DNA from: Aggregatilineales bacterium
GTDB lineage: Bacteria; Chloroflexota; Anaerolineae; Aggregatilineales; Ch27
Direction of reading: 5' to 3'
DNA: 48,074 nt
Assembly (NCBI GenBank): GCA_029976025.1
Contig: JARKNX010000194.1
Span: 1 to 48,074 of the forward strand
Below the pieces are notes generated by a model. It did no database searches, had not been told where the DNA came from, and worked only from the letters and a program-made list of their open reading frames with translations. Position 1 is the stretch's first letter. Every line of letters begins with the position of its first letter. This document shows positions 33,466 to 43,942 of this stretch, in pieces. Made by a program: the position numbers and the translations under genes.

Positions 33466-33495
33466 CTGTCAAATTTGACCACCAGCCTCTATAAT
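33466..33495 (+). promoter_or_regulatory. Promoter of the small membrane protein gene
   Basis: CTGTCA (33466-33471), an 18-base spacer and a perfect TATAAT (33490-33495), about 41 bases before the ATG at 33537. It is divergent from the partner-switching promoter about 40 bases away. Confidence 0.55.
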
Positions 33496-33536
33496 CGGTG
33501 GATAAGACAGGATATTGGGAGACCCGGGGTGGGAGT

Positions 33537-33812
33537 ATGAACTGGGGAGCCTGGCTGGGGTTAACGGCGATTTTCGCCGCGTTGATGCTGATTGTACAGC
33601 GCACTGAGGCGCGTCGCCGCCGCATTGTTTTCGTGGTTATGCTTGTGGGCGCCGAGCTTGTGCGTCGCTATCTCGTCTATCGCGATTGGAATACGGAAGG
33701 GCTGTTAGCTGTCTTGATGGCGCTGGTGATTGCTGCGGCCTTCTGGCTGGCGTGGGGCCGAAAGCACCCCCCGCGTTCCAGCGAAGAAGAAATCGATGTG
33801 GCAGAGAGATAG
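33537..33812 (+). CDS. Small membrane protein, two or three helices
   Basis: 91 residues from the ATG at 33537, following GGGTGGGAG. Hydrophobic segments at about 4-20, 32-46 and 53-72, separated by Arg-rich loops (EARRRR and VRRYLVYR), and an acidic tail (SSEEEIDVAER). No family recognised. It has its own promoter and stands alone between the partner-switching operon and mrp. Confidence 0.65.
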   Translation: MNWGAWLGLTAIFAALMLIVQRTEARRRRIVFVVMLVGAELVRRYLVYRDWNTEGLLAVLMALVIAAAFWLAWGRKHPPRSSEEEIDVAER

Positions 33813-33830
33813 CAGCGGGCCGGGGGATAA

Positions 33831-33878
33831 ACATCATGGCACCCGGGTGCATTGGCATGTCCTATGGTGCCATGATGT
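33831..33878 (-). terminator. Long perfect inverted repeat, probable terminator for mrp
   Basis: Perfect 13-bp arms (33831-33843 and 33866-33878) around a 22-base spacer. The left arm and spacer also contain the palindrome GCACCCGGGTGC, so two folds compete. On the minus strand the hairpin is followed by TTTATCC. It lies 17 bases after the mrp stop, between convergent genes. Confidence 0.62.
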
Positions 33879-33894
33879 CGGGAGTGTAGTCTGG

Positions 33895-34959
33895 TTACTC
33901 GATGACGTTGAGGGGGACGGCATCCGCTTCTGACAACATCATCACGCTGATCCGGCTGGCTACCGTGCCTGCCAGAGACCGGAAGGCCGCACCTGCCGGC
34001 GAGTCGGGCGATTCTACAATGACAGGCCGGCCGCTGTCCCCGCCGACGCGCACGCGCGCTTCCATAGGAATACGCCCCAGGAAGGGCACATCGCGCTCCG
34101 CCGCCAGCCTTTCGCCGCCGCCTTCGCCGAAGAACTCCCCGCTCATGTTTTCGATAATACCCAGGATCGGGACATTCAGTTCCTCGAACATCCCCAGTCC
34201 CTTGGCGGCGTCTTCTATAGCCACATCCTGAGGCTGGGTGACGATGATGGCGCCGGTCAGGGGAACACTCTGGGCCAGGCTGAGCTGTGCGTCGCCGGTC
34301 CCGGGCGGGAGATCGACGATCAGGTAGTCCACCTGATCCCAGGCCACATCATTGAAGAACTGCCGGATGACTCCGTGCAGCATCGGGCCGCGCCAGACAA
34401 GCGGCTTGCCCGGCTCGGTCAGGAATCCCATGCTCATCACCTGAACGCCGAACGCCTCGAAGGGGATCAATTTACGATCAGGGGTGAGGCGCGGCTGTCC
34501 GAAGCCCAGCCCGACCATCATGGGGATGTTGGGGCCGAGGATATCCGCATCCAGCAGGCCGACGCGGGCGCCGCTCTGAGCGAGGGCTATCGCCAGATTG
34601 ACTGAGACGGTGCTCTTGCCCACGCCGCCCTTGCCGCTGCTCACGGCAATAATCGAGCGCATATTTGTGTCCAGCCGGCCGTGCAGACGCTTGTCGGTCG
34701 GGACTCGGCTGTCCCATTTGATCTGGACATCCTTGATCCCCTCTACCTTGCCAATCAGGGCCTCCCGGCAGTCGCGGATGAAAACGTCCTTGAGGGGGCA
34801 GGCAGGGGTTGTCAGCACAATGGTGAAGCTGGCTACACCATCTTCTACCTGAAGATCGCGCACCATATTGAGCGTGACGATATCGCGATGTAATTCCGGG
34901 TCATTAACGTTGCGCAGGGCCGCCATGACGGCATCATGGCGAGTGGACTGTGAACTCAT
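33895..34959 (-). CDS. mrp: Mrp/ApbC-family P-loop ATPase (Fe-S cluster carrier type) lacking the CxxC
   Basis: 354 residues. The N-terminal MIP18/FeS_assembly domain (about 5-85) includes TTPACPLKD. The P-loop GKGGVGKS at 109-116 is the deviant Walker A of the MinD/Mrp class, followed by LLDADILGPNIP and VDLPPGTGD. In ApbC/Nbp35-type carriers the segment after ENMS holds a CxxC that bridges an Fe-S cluster between subunits; here ENMSGEFFGEGGG (270-282) skips it, and only Cys54 and Cys64 remain in the whole chain. Eukaryotic Ind1/NUBPL of this family serves complex I, and nuo genes lie just upstream. AGGGG precedes the ATG, behind a leader hairpin. Confidence 0.9.
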   Translation of the reverse strand: MSSQSTRHDAVMAALRNVNDPELHRDIVTLNMVRDLQVEDGVASFTIVLTTPACPLKDVFIRDCREALIGKVEGIKDVQIKWDSRVPTDKRLHGRLDTNMRSIIAVSSGKGGVGKSTVSVNLAIALAQSGARVGLLDADILGPNIPMMVGLGFGQPRLTPDRKLIPFEAFGVQVMSMGFLTEPGKPLVWRGPMLHGVIRQFFNDVAWDQVDYLIVDLPPGTGDAQLSLAQSVPLTGAIIVTQPQDVAIEDAAKGLGMFEELNVPILGIIENMSGEFFGEGGGERLAAERDVPFLGRIPMEARVRVGGDSGRPVIVESPDSPAGAAFRSLAGTVASRISVMMLSEADAVPLNVIE

Positions 34960-34976
34960 GTTTTCCCCTTACGATT

Positions 34977-35004
34977 GAGCAGGTAGGCACGAAAGTACCT
35001 GCTT
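34977..35004 (-). other. Leader hairpin upstream of mrp
   Basis: Stem AGCAGGTA / TACCTGCT with a 10-base loop and further wobble pairing, about 18 bases before the mrp start. It lies inside the predicted mrp leader and has no T-run, so an RNA-level control or stability role is possible. Confidence 0.45.
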
Positions 35005-35032
35005 GCGAATTTCTCAGATAGCTATGTTGTTT

Positions 35033-35060
35033 ATTGTACCGTGTTTCAGGTAATCGTCCA
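35033..35060 (-). promoter_or_regulatory. Possible promoter of mrp
   Basis: TGGACG (35055-35060), a 16-base spacer and TACAAT (35033-35038) on the minus strand, 4 of 6 and 5 of 6 matches, in the gap after the Cys-rich gene. Confidence 0.42.
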
Positions 35061-35067
35061 GCGATTG

Positions 35068-35409
35068 CTATTCAATAGCAGGGGCAACCCCGCCTTGTAT
35101 CCAGCATTCGATATCCTGGCAGGCTTTCTCCCATTCCTGAATCAACTCTCGATCGGTCCCTTTGAACCGGGCGACCGACTGCTGGGCACAGAGCGTACAG
35201 CCGCGCATGGCCCGATAGCTGTCGGCGTGGCAGGTCATACAGCCATCAAGGCGGACCATCAGCAGCATGAAGCCGAGGATATCCCGGTGATTCTCCGGGA
35301 CGCTCAGCACGTGCTCTACCAGCGCGCGCCATTCGGGACCTCGCAGGTGGGCCAATGACGGGATGACGCGCGGAGGGAAAAGCATCTCAGTATCGTTCTG
35401 GTACAACAC
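35068..35409 (-). CDS. Small Cys-rich protein with CxxCH and CxxC motifs
   Basis: 113 residues, no signal peptide. A central CMTCH (57-61) and CTLC (71-74) within one helical stretch, plus Cys97 and Cys102 near the end. The absence of a signal peptide argues against a c-type cytochrome even though CxxCH is present; a metal or Fe-S site or a redox pair is more likely. It lies between mrp and the nuo terminator on the same strand, so it may belong to the Fe-S/complex I neighbourhood. Family not recognised. Confidence 0.75.
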   Translation of the reverse strand: MLYQNDTEMLFPPRVIPSLAHLRGPEWRALVEHVLSVPENHRDILGFMLLMVRLDGCMTCHADSYRAMRGCTLCAQQSVARFKGTDRELIQEWEKACQDIECWIQGGVAPAIE

Positions 35410-35460
35410 AGGTCTGCCTCCGTGCGACGAGCGATCTGAGTTTTCAATCGTGTGCCAGAA

Positions 35461-35506
35461 AAATGCCCTCGTTGCGGGTGCTGCCGGGTCGCTAACGAGG
35501 GCATTT
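35461..35506 (-). terminator. Rho-independent terminator of the iscX-nuoB-nuoCD-nuoI operon
   Basis: Perfect 13-bp stem (AAATGCCCTCGTT / AACGAGGGCATTT), 20-base loop, followed on the minus strand by a run of T (TTTTTC). It lies 18 bases past the nuoI stop. Confidence 0.88.
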
Positions 35507-35524
35507 GTTTCATCAGATGTTTAT

Positions 35525-36187
35525 CTAACTCTCGGCGCTTTCTTGTGTCGGTTTGGCCGCCCGTGCCGCCTTGGCTTTCTCCTTCAACGTATCCTTATGT
35601 TCCCAACCTCCGCGCGCTTCAGCCTCTTCAGCGGAGATAGTGGGGGCGATGGAGCGCCAGTACCGAAATTCTTTGGAAAGGCGCTGCTTGTCGAAGATGT
35701 GATGGCCAGAGCGATCATAGCTGGCCAGCTCGTAGTCGTGGTCCATCTTGATCGCGTCGAACGGGCAGAACTCGGCACAAAGGCCGCAGTTCATGCACAG
35801 ATCGATATCGATATGAAACTCCTCTGGCTCAGGCTTGGGCCGGCCTGTTTCCGGATCAGTCCCACGCACGATCCAGATGCACTGCGGCGGGCAGACTTTG
35901 GGGCAGATGCCGCAGCTCGTGCACCAGTCTTTGCCGGGGTTCTCTTCATCATCGAGGTTGTTGGTCACCAGGAACGGGATGAAGCGAAAGCGCTCCGGCA
36001 CCGCGATTTTTTCTTCCGGATACTCAACTGTGAAAAGGCCCAGACTTCTGGCCCTGGAGCCTTGCCGAATCTGAAAGGCGGCGTCTGTCTTCTTGCCCTT
36101 ACCGAGAAACTGGATGTCCTCGATATAGGTATCCATGAAGTGCTTGAGTGTGACGCCCATCCCTTTGAGTACACCCAGTCCATACAT
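35525..36187 (-). CDS. nuoI: NuoI, NADH-quinone oxidoreductase 2x[4Fe-4S] subunit
   Basis: Peripheral-arm complex I subunit that carries clusters N6a and N6b towards quinone. Two ferredoxin motifs: Cys89-Cys92-Cys95-Cys99 (CTSCGICPKVC) and Cys131-Cys134-Cys137-Cys141 (CMNCGLCAEFC). The N-terminus (LGVLKGMGVTLKHFM) matches the family. The 220 residues include an extra C-terminal charged tail (about 180-220, rich in Lys, Ala and Glu). It ends the operon; no nuoH follows. Confidence 0.95.
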   Translation of the reverse strand: MYGLGVLKGMGVTLKHFMDTYIEDIQFLGKGKKTDAAFQIRQGSRARSLGLFTVEYPEEKIAVPERFRFIPFLVTNNLDDEENPGKDWCTSCGICPKVCPPQCIWIVRGTDPETGRPKPEPEEFHIDIDLCMNCGLCAEFCPFDAIKMDHDYELASYDRSGHHIFDKQRLSKEFRYWRSIAPTISAEEAEARGGWEHKDTLKEKAKAARAAKPTQESAES

Positions 36188-36222
36188 GATGCTATCTCCT
36201 TACGCCAGCCACCACGGGTGAA

Positions 36223-38088
36223 TCAGCGGTCGGTCTCGCCAAGCACGATGTCGATACTCCCCAGAACAGCGACAACGTCAGCGATTTTATGTCCCTTGCA
36301 CATTTCACTCAAAGCGGTCAGGTTGATGTAGCTGGGAGCGCGAACATGATACCGCCAGGCGTTCTGTCCGCCGTCAGATATGACGTAGAAACCAAGCTCG
36401 CCCTTCGGATTTTCCACGCGCCCATAGGCTTCGCCTTCAGGGACGCGGGGACTGTAAGCCTTCGTCCCGGAGATAATGGGCTGGCCTTCGGTCTCACGCA
36501 GGCGAGGCAGGAGCTGCTTGAGGATGCGGATGCTCTGTCTGATCTCATCAAGGCGGATGAGATAGCGGTCGTAGATATCGCCGTTATAGCGTACCGCCAC
36601 ATCAAAATCGAGTTCAGGGTAGATGCTGTATGGGTCGGACCGGCGGATATCGTAAGGGACGCCGCTGGCGCGAAGCACCGGCCCGGCAGTGCTGTAAGCA
36701 ATGGCCATCTCAGGGGGCAGCACGCCGACACCTTCGCAGCGGGTGATCATGATCTCGCTCTTGGTCAGGTACCGGTCAAGCTCATCCACCGCCCGGGGGA
36801 GCCGCTCATTAATGAGGGAATCCAGGAAGTCCATCGTAGGCTCGTTCCGCACCCGATCATTGGTCAGGAGCGGGATGCCCTGGATACGCTCCGGCAGGTC
36901 CTTGAAGACGCCGCCGAAGCGCATATAGTTACACATCAGGCGGCTGCCGGCAGTGGCCTCAAAGAAGTCGAGGATCAGCTCACGCTCGCCAATGGCATAG
37001 AGGGCCGGCGTGAAAAATGCGCCAAGATCGTTGAGCAAGAACCCGATCGCCCACAGGTGATTGACGACTCGCGTGAATTCCGCCATCAGCACGCGGATTA
37101 CTTCGGCGCGGTAGGGCGGCGGCTGGTACCTGGCCCCCAGCGCCAGCAGCTTCTCGACCGCCATCGCATAACCAAAGTTGTTGGACATGCTGCTGATATA
37201 GTCGAGCCGGTCGGTGAACGGCATGTTCTGAATGAAAGTATTCCGCTCGCCGATCTTCTCATGATTGCGGTGGAGATACCCCATCACCGGTTCAAGCGAC
37301 TCGATTGTCTCACCGTTGAGGGTGACAATCATGCGGAAGACGCCGTGCGTGCTGGGGTGGTGCGGCCCCAGGTTGACGATCAGCCGTTCGGTCTCCAGCC
37401 CGGGCGAGGCCAGTTCCTGCATGCTGACGCCCATTCCCAGGCCGGCATAGATGCTATTTTCATCGGGTGGGGTGTAGCCTTCCAGCGTGAAATCGTCGGG
37501 GTAGGAGACGTTCCTGCCGTAAGGATTATTTTCCTCAGCGCGATGCACCTTCCCGCCCGGCCAGCGGCTGTCGAACGGCTTCTGATCCTGTTCGTAGTAG
37601 GCTTCTTTCCAATCTTTACGCAGGGGATGGCCGTTGAAGCCTTCCCACAGCAGGATGCGCTTGAGATTGGGGTGCCCCTCAAAACGGATGCCCATGAGGT
37701 CGTAGGCTTCGCGTTCCTGCAGGTCCGCGCCGGGCCAGACGCTGATCAGAGAAGGCAGAGTGGCGCTGACGCGCGGCGTCAGCGCTTTGAACACAAGGGC
37801 CGGACCGCCCTGGCGGATGCGGTAGACGTGGTAGACCATCTCGAGATGGTCCCCTTTACCCAGATAATCCACCGCTGTGGCGCTGGAGAGGTAATCATAC
37901 CCGAGCTGGTCCCGGAGCGCCGTCGCGACCTCGACCAGCTTCTCCGGACGGACGACGATCCCGCTGTACCCTTTGCGGGTGTCGGCCTGGACAGCATCGG
38001 GATACTGCTCAGAGAGGGCAGCGAGGATTTCAGCGACGGGATCGGGCGCGGCGACGCCGGCTTGTTCAGCGACTGGTTTTTCGGCCAT
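36223..38088 (-). CDS. nuoCD: NuoCD, fused NADH-quinone oxidoreductase subunits C and D
   Basis: 621 residues. Residues about 15-190 are NuoC (EREAYDLMGIRFEGHPNLKRIL). After a linker with VSYPDDFTLEGY, residues about 230-621 are NuoD (LGPHHPSTHGVFR, YLHRNHEKIGE, and C-terminal IDIVLGETDR). NuoD with NuoB frames the quinone site; the His in HHPSTHG is kept. Fusion of C and D is known in Enterobacteria and some other phyla. It lies 9 bases behind nuoB. A 658-residue open frame on the opposite strand is a shadow. Confidence 0.95.
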   Translation of the reverse strand: MAEKPVAEQAGVAAPDPVAEILAALSEQYPDAVQADTRKGYSGIVVRPEKLVEVATALRDQLGYDYLSSATAVDYLGKGDHLEMVYHVYRIRQGGPALVFKALTPRVSATLPSLISVWPGADLQEREAYDLMGIRFEGHPNLKRILLWEGFNGHPLRKDWKEAYYEQDQKPFDSRWPGGKVHRAEENNPYGRNVSYPDDFTLEGYTPPDENSIYAGLGMGVSMQELASPGLETERLIVNLGPHHPSTHGVFRMIVTLNGETIESLEPVMGYLHRNHEKIGERNTFIQNMPFTDRLDYISSMSNNFGYAMAVEKLLALGARYQPPPYRAEVIRVLMAEFTRVVNHLWAIGFLLNDLGAFFTPALYAIGERELILDFFEATAGSRLMCNYMRFGGVFKDLPERIQGIPLLTNDRVRNEPTMDFLDSLINERLPRAVDELDRYLTKSEIMITRCEGVGVLPPEMAIAYSTAGPVLRASGVPYDIRRSDPYSIYPELDFDVAVRYNGDIYDRYLIRLDEIRQSIRILKQLLPRLRETEGQPIISGTKAYSPRVPEGEAYGRVENPKGELGFYVISDGGQNAWRYHVRAPSYINLTALSEMCKGHKIADVVAVLGSIDIVLGETDR

Positions 38089-38097
38089 TGTGCTCTC

Positions 38098-38772
38098 CTA
38101 AGCCTCAGTCGGTGCTGGGGTGGTAGTATCGCGAGAGGCTGCCGCCTGCTCGGCGTGACGGCGAATCAGGTCAGCCTGACGCGGATCGATGATATCCGGC
38201 CCCAGAATGGGGACCGGGATGGCTTCGCTCTCGCCGCTCCGATACCACGGCACTGTGCGGAGTGACTGGCTTTCAATTTTCTTCTGCAAGGTCAGGAAGC
38301 CGTGCATCAGCGCCTGCGGGGTAGGGGGGCAGCCGGGCACATAGACGTCCACCGGGATGAAAGTGTCAATGCCGGAAACGACATTGTAGCCTTCTTTAAA
38401 CGGCCCGCCGCCGCTGGCGCAGGCGCCCATAGCCAGCACGTACTTAGGCTCCGGCATCTGATTGTAGATGCGCACGATGGGCACGATCATCTTCTTGGTC
38501 ACCGTGCCGGAGACGATCAGGAGATCGGCCTGGCGGGGGCTGGCGCGCATGACTTCCATCCCGAAGCGCGAGAGGTCATAGCGCGACGCGGCAGTGGCGA
38601 TCATCTCGATGGCGCAGCAAGCCAGGCCGAAAAGCAGCGGCCACATTGACTTGGCGCGTGTCCAGTTGTAGATGCGATCGAGGCTGGTGACCGCAATAGT
38701 GGATTGCAGTTCTTCCGGAATGGGGTAATCAGGATTATTCAGCCCTTTGAGTCCACGATCATCGTGGGTCAT
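38098..38772 (-). CDS. nuoB: NuoB, NADH-quinone oxidoreductase N2-cluster subunit
   Basis: 224 residues. Holds the terminal [4Fe-4S] cluster N2 that reduces quinone. The four ligands are present: Cys52 and Cys53 (GLACCAIEM), Cys118 (MGACASGGG) and Cys148 (VPGCPPTP). The start overlaps the 3' end of the IscX-like gene by 14 bases. In most operons nuoA precedes nuoB; here an IscX-like gene takes that place. Confidence 0.96.
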   Translation of the reverse strand: MTHDDRGLKGLNNPDYPIPEELQSTIAVTSLDRIYNWTRAKSMWPLLFGLACCAIEMIATAASRYDLSRFGMEVMRASPRQADLLIVSGTVTKKMIVPIVRIYNQMPEPKYVLAMGACASGGGPFKEGYNVVSGIDTFIPVDVYVPGCPPTPQALMHGFLTLQKKIESQSLRTVPWYRSGESEAIPVPILGPDIIDPRQADLIRRHAEQAAASRDTTTPAPTEA

Positions 38773-38980
38773 GATGGGTTGCCTCCTCGTAGTACTCCCG
38801 CAGAATCTCAGTCAGCAGCGTGTCATTGGCCAGCGACGGATCGTCGGCAAACCGGGGGAGCGTGACGATCATCGTGTACAGGTCGCACAGTCCCAGCGAG
38901 TCCAGATCGGCTTCAGGATACCGCGCCATCAGCTCAAGGATGACCTCGTAGGAAGTATCCCAGTACAGCGGCTGCGCCAT
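38759..38980 (-). CDS. iscX: IscX-like Fe-S assembly protein
   Basis: 73 residues from the ATG at 38980. The frame stays open to 39094 but the upstream part is not family-like and the RBS evidence is weak either way. The body matches IscX (about 66 residues in E. coli): an N-terminal [18 protein letters not shown], a middle aspartate-rich [17 protein letters not shown], and [15 protein letters not shown]. IscX binds the desulfurase IscS and iron and modulates cluster assembly. Here there is no isc operon; the gene is fused translationally to nuoB. That suggests a role in cluster supply to complex I, by inference. Confidence 0.78.
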   Translation of the reverse strand: MAQPLYWDTSYEVILELMARYPEADLDSLGLCDLYTMIVTLPRFADDPSLANDTLLTEILREYYEEATHHDPR

Positions 38981-39173
38981 ATCATCAGGTGAACTCGCCA
39001 ATACGCCGAAGTCCCCCAAGAAACCAGTTCCCGCCCGGCAGTTCCGCGCCGGCGCCTCTTTTTGGTGTGGGATTATGACCCGGCCAGTGTACATCGAACG
39101 GATCGGAAGCGCAAGAATTCCGACCCGTTTAGTTCAGAAATACAGAGAGAAATACATTTTGCATGTGCTGGCG

Positions 39174-39851
39174 TCAGCTTGCCGGGACCATAATCCTGAC
39201 TGCTTCCAGCAGACGCTGATGCAGGCCGTTGACGTTCTCCCAGTTGCCTTCGCTGGTGTTGAAGTCGATGAATACCAGAGCATTCTCGTTCGGAGTGACC
39301 AGCGTGATTTCACGCCAGGCTCCCTGCCGGGTGAGATGAATACTGGCAGCAGGGGAGCCGTCCACGGTTAGATCGGTAATGGCGATTGGCTCTGGCACGC
39401 TGGCCAGCATCGCCTGCATGATGTCGTGTGCATCTGTGCCGGGGGCCGGTGGGCTGCCATCCGGGAGCGTGAAATTCTCCATTGCGCCGGTCTGAAACTG
39501 CGTTACGACCAGATCCGCCGGGATAGTTTGCATACTCCCATCCACAGGGTAGTTGCTCAGCACGAAGAATCCCGGCCGGATGGGGGTGATCAGCCAGTCC
39601 TCAGGATAGCTGATACTGACGCCGCTGGGATCGTCATAGGTGGCGGTCAGCGCCAGCTCGTTGAGATACTGATACGCACTGTAATCGACCGGGACAGCCG
39701 TTGGGACAGGTGCCGGAGAGCGTTCGATAGTCACCGGTGCGGCCGATATCAGAGGGACCAGCACCGCGATCACGACGATGAGCAGGATGAACTGCCAGGA
39801 CAGCACATCTTGCACCTTGGCGTCCGGGGCACGTGCGGCCTGTTCTTCCAT
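39174..39851 (-). CDS. Membrane-anchored PsbP-like protein, unknown function
   Basis: 225 residues. One membrane helix (about 20-38), a short Pro/Val linker, then a domain (about 70-225) that opens DPSGVSISYPEDWLI and contains TVDGSPAASIHLTR and NALVFIDFNTSEGNWE. This pattern is typical of PsbP/Mog1-fold lipid- or protein-binding domains in many bacteria. No catalytic residues are evident. It has its own promoter upstream at 39921-39948 and is followed by the iscX-nuo operon on the same strand. Confidence 0.78.
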   Translation of the reverse strand: MEEQAARAPDAKVQDVLSWQFILLIVVIAVLVPLISAAPVTIERSPAPVPTAVPVDYSAYQYLNELALTATYDDPSGVSISYPEDWLITPIRPGFFVLSNYPVDGSMQTIPADLVVTQFQTGAMENFTLPDGSPPAPGTDAHDIMQAMLASVPEPIAITDLTVDGSPAASIHLTRQGAWREITLVTPNENALVFIDFNTSEGNWENVNGLHQRLLEAVRIMVPAS

Positions 39852-39920
39852 ATTTCGGTTCGCTCCATGTGATAAGCGTTGTACAGGGGCATCTGAGGCA
39901 GTTTGCGGCTGCCAGCACTA

Positions 39921-39948
39921 AGTATAGGCGGCGTCCGATTTTTTACAA
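39921..39948 (-). promoter_or_regulatory. Promoter of the PsbP-like gene
   Basis: TTGTAA (39943-39948), a 16-base spacer and TATACT (39921-39926) on the minus strand; 4 of 6 and 5 of 6 matches. Leader of about 62 bases. Confidence 0.55.
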
Positions 39949-40005
39949 CCGACCTGCGGCATCGAGAACACTCTTTTGTAATTTCGGCATAGCTGGTGCG
40001 GTGTG

Positions 40006-40011
40006 TATAAT
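40006..40011 (+). promoter_or_regulatory. -10 element for the rmd-gmd-tatD operon
   Basis: Perfect TATAAT about 53 bases before the rmd ATG. No good -35 at 16-18 bases was seen. Confidence 0.4.
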
Positions 40012-40063
40012 CGGAGCCGTTGCTCCGGACGGGCTGAGCATTGTGAGAGAGTGATCCGCGACG

Positions 40064-42850
<2,787 letters not shown>

Positions 42851-42898
42851 GGGGACCCTTCGCCGGGCACTGAACAGGGGTCTATGATGATCTTACCG

Positions 42899-42918
42899 AC
42901 CGCCACAGAGAGGGCGGT
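42899..42918 (+). terminator. Weak hairpin after tatD
   Basis: 6-bp stem (ACCGCC / GGCGGT) with an 8-base loop, 48 bases past the tatD stop. No T-run follows, so termination is doubtful. Gap 42851-42968 has no gene. Confidence 0.35.
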
Positions 42919-42968
42919 GAATACACTACGTCAGATGCGATCAGCATCCAGAGAGCAGAGAAGCGCCA

Positions 42969-43940
42969 GTGGCTATTGATCTCTCAATTGTGATAGTGAG
43001 CTGGAATGTGGCCGATCTGCTGGGCCGATGTCTGGAGAGCATCCTGGCTGGCCCGATTCAGATTGTGACTCCTGGCGCCAGGCCTGCAGCAGGAGATGAT
43101 CGGCTGGCAGTGGAAATTCTCGTCGTGGAGAATGCCAGTTCCGATCATTCGCGGGAGATGCTGGAAGGTTACCCCGACGTACAGGTGCTGGCGCTGGCGG
43201 AGAATGCCGGCTTCAGCCGGGGGAATAATATCGGGCTTCGACAAGCGCGGGGGCGCCACCTGATGCTGCTCAACCCCGACACGGAGGTGCTCGACGACGC
43301 GCTGCCCATCCTTGTTAGCTACCTCGATGCGCATCCCGACGTGGGACTGGTAGGCCCACATACCCTTAATGCGGACGGATCCACGCAGTCTACGCGGCGG
43401 CAGTTCCCCACGCTGATGACGGCGTTTTTTGAGAGCACCTGGCTGCAGCGTTTCGCGCCTCCGGGCCTTTTGCGCCGGTATTACATGAGCGATTACCCCG
43501 ATGACGGCACTTTTGATGCGGGCTGGCTGCAAGGCTCAGCGCTTATGGCGCGGCGGGAAGTTTACGACCAGATCGGCGGCCTGGATGAGCGCTTCGTCAT
43601 GTTTTCGGAGGAGATGGATTGGTGCAGGCGCGCGCATGATGCAGGATGGAGGGTCGTGTATGTCGGATCGGCCCGGATCACGCATTATGGAGGCAAGAGT
43701 ACAGATCAGGTCGTCGCCAGACGACATATATACTTCCAGCAGAGTAAAATTCGCTATTTTCGCAAGCATCACGGCTCTGCCGCCGCTGAGACGCTCCGGC
43801 TGTATCTGCTGGCCCAGTACGGCATTCAGCTTGCGCTGGAATGGCTCAAAGGGGTGGTGAGGCATAAGCCACAGCTCCGGCGCGAGCGGGTAGCAGCCTA
43901 CCGCGAGGTACTTCGTTCCGGGCTGAAGCCGGAGGACTGA
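42969..43940 (+). CDS. Family 2 glycosyltransferase, rhamnosyltransferase-like
   Basis: 323 residues. GT-A fold: LSIVIVSWN at the N-terminus, VVENASSDHS, AENAGFSRGNNIGL, and the metal-binding DxD-like motif NPDTEV (102-107). The later GWLQGSALMARREVYDQIGGLDERF segment and the acidic EEMDWC match rhamnosyl/hexosyltransferases that build surface glycans. The start is GTG; the RBS is weak. It ends 2 bases before the GT4 gene. GDP-rhamnose from the upstream operon is a plausible donor. Confidence 0.9.
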   Translation: MAIDLSIVIVSWNVADLLGRCLESILAGPIQIVTPGARPAAGDDRLAVEILVVENASSDHSREMLEGYPDVQVLALAENAGFSRGNNIGLRQARGRHLMLLNPDTEVLDDALPILVSYLDAHPDVGLVGPHTLNADGSTQSTRRQFPTLMTAFFESTWLQRFAPPGLLRRYYMSDYPDDGTFDAGWLQGSALMARREVYDQIGGLDERFVMFSEEMDWCRRAHDAGWRVVYVGSARITHYGGKSTDQVVARRHIYFQQSKIRYFRKHHGSAAAETLRLYLLAQYGIQLALEWLKGVVRHKPQLRRERVAAYREVLRSGLKPED

Positions 43941-43942
43941 CG

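Noticed and set aside
35220..35240. CxxCH as a c-type cytochrome haem site
   Set aside because: The protein has no signal peptide or membrane helix, and haem attachment to CxxCH needs export.
36289..38265. 658-codon open frame on the plus strand
   Set aside because: Exactly opposite nuoCD and nuoB, which are clear homologues. High-GC codon bias on one strand leaves long open frames on the other.
38981..39094. N-terminal extension of the IscX-like protein
   Set aside because: The added 38 residues show no similarity to IscX, which normally has about 66 residues.
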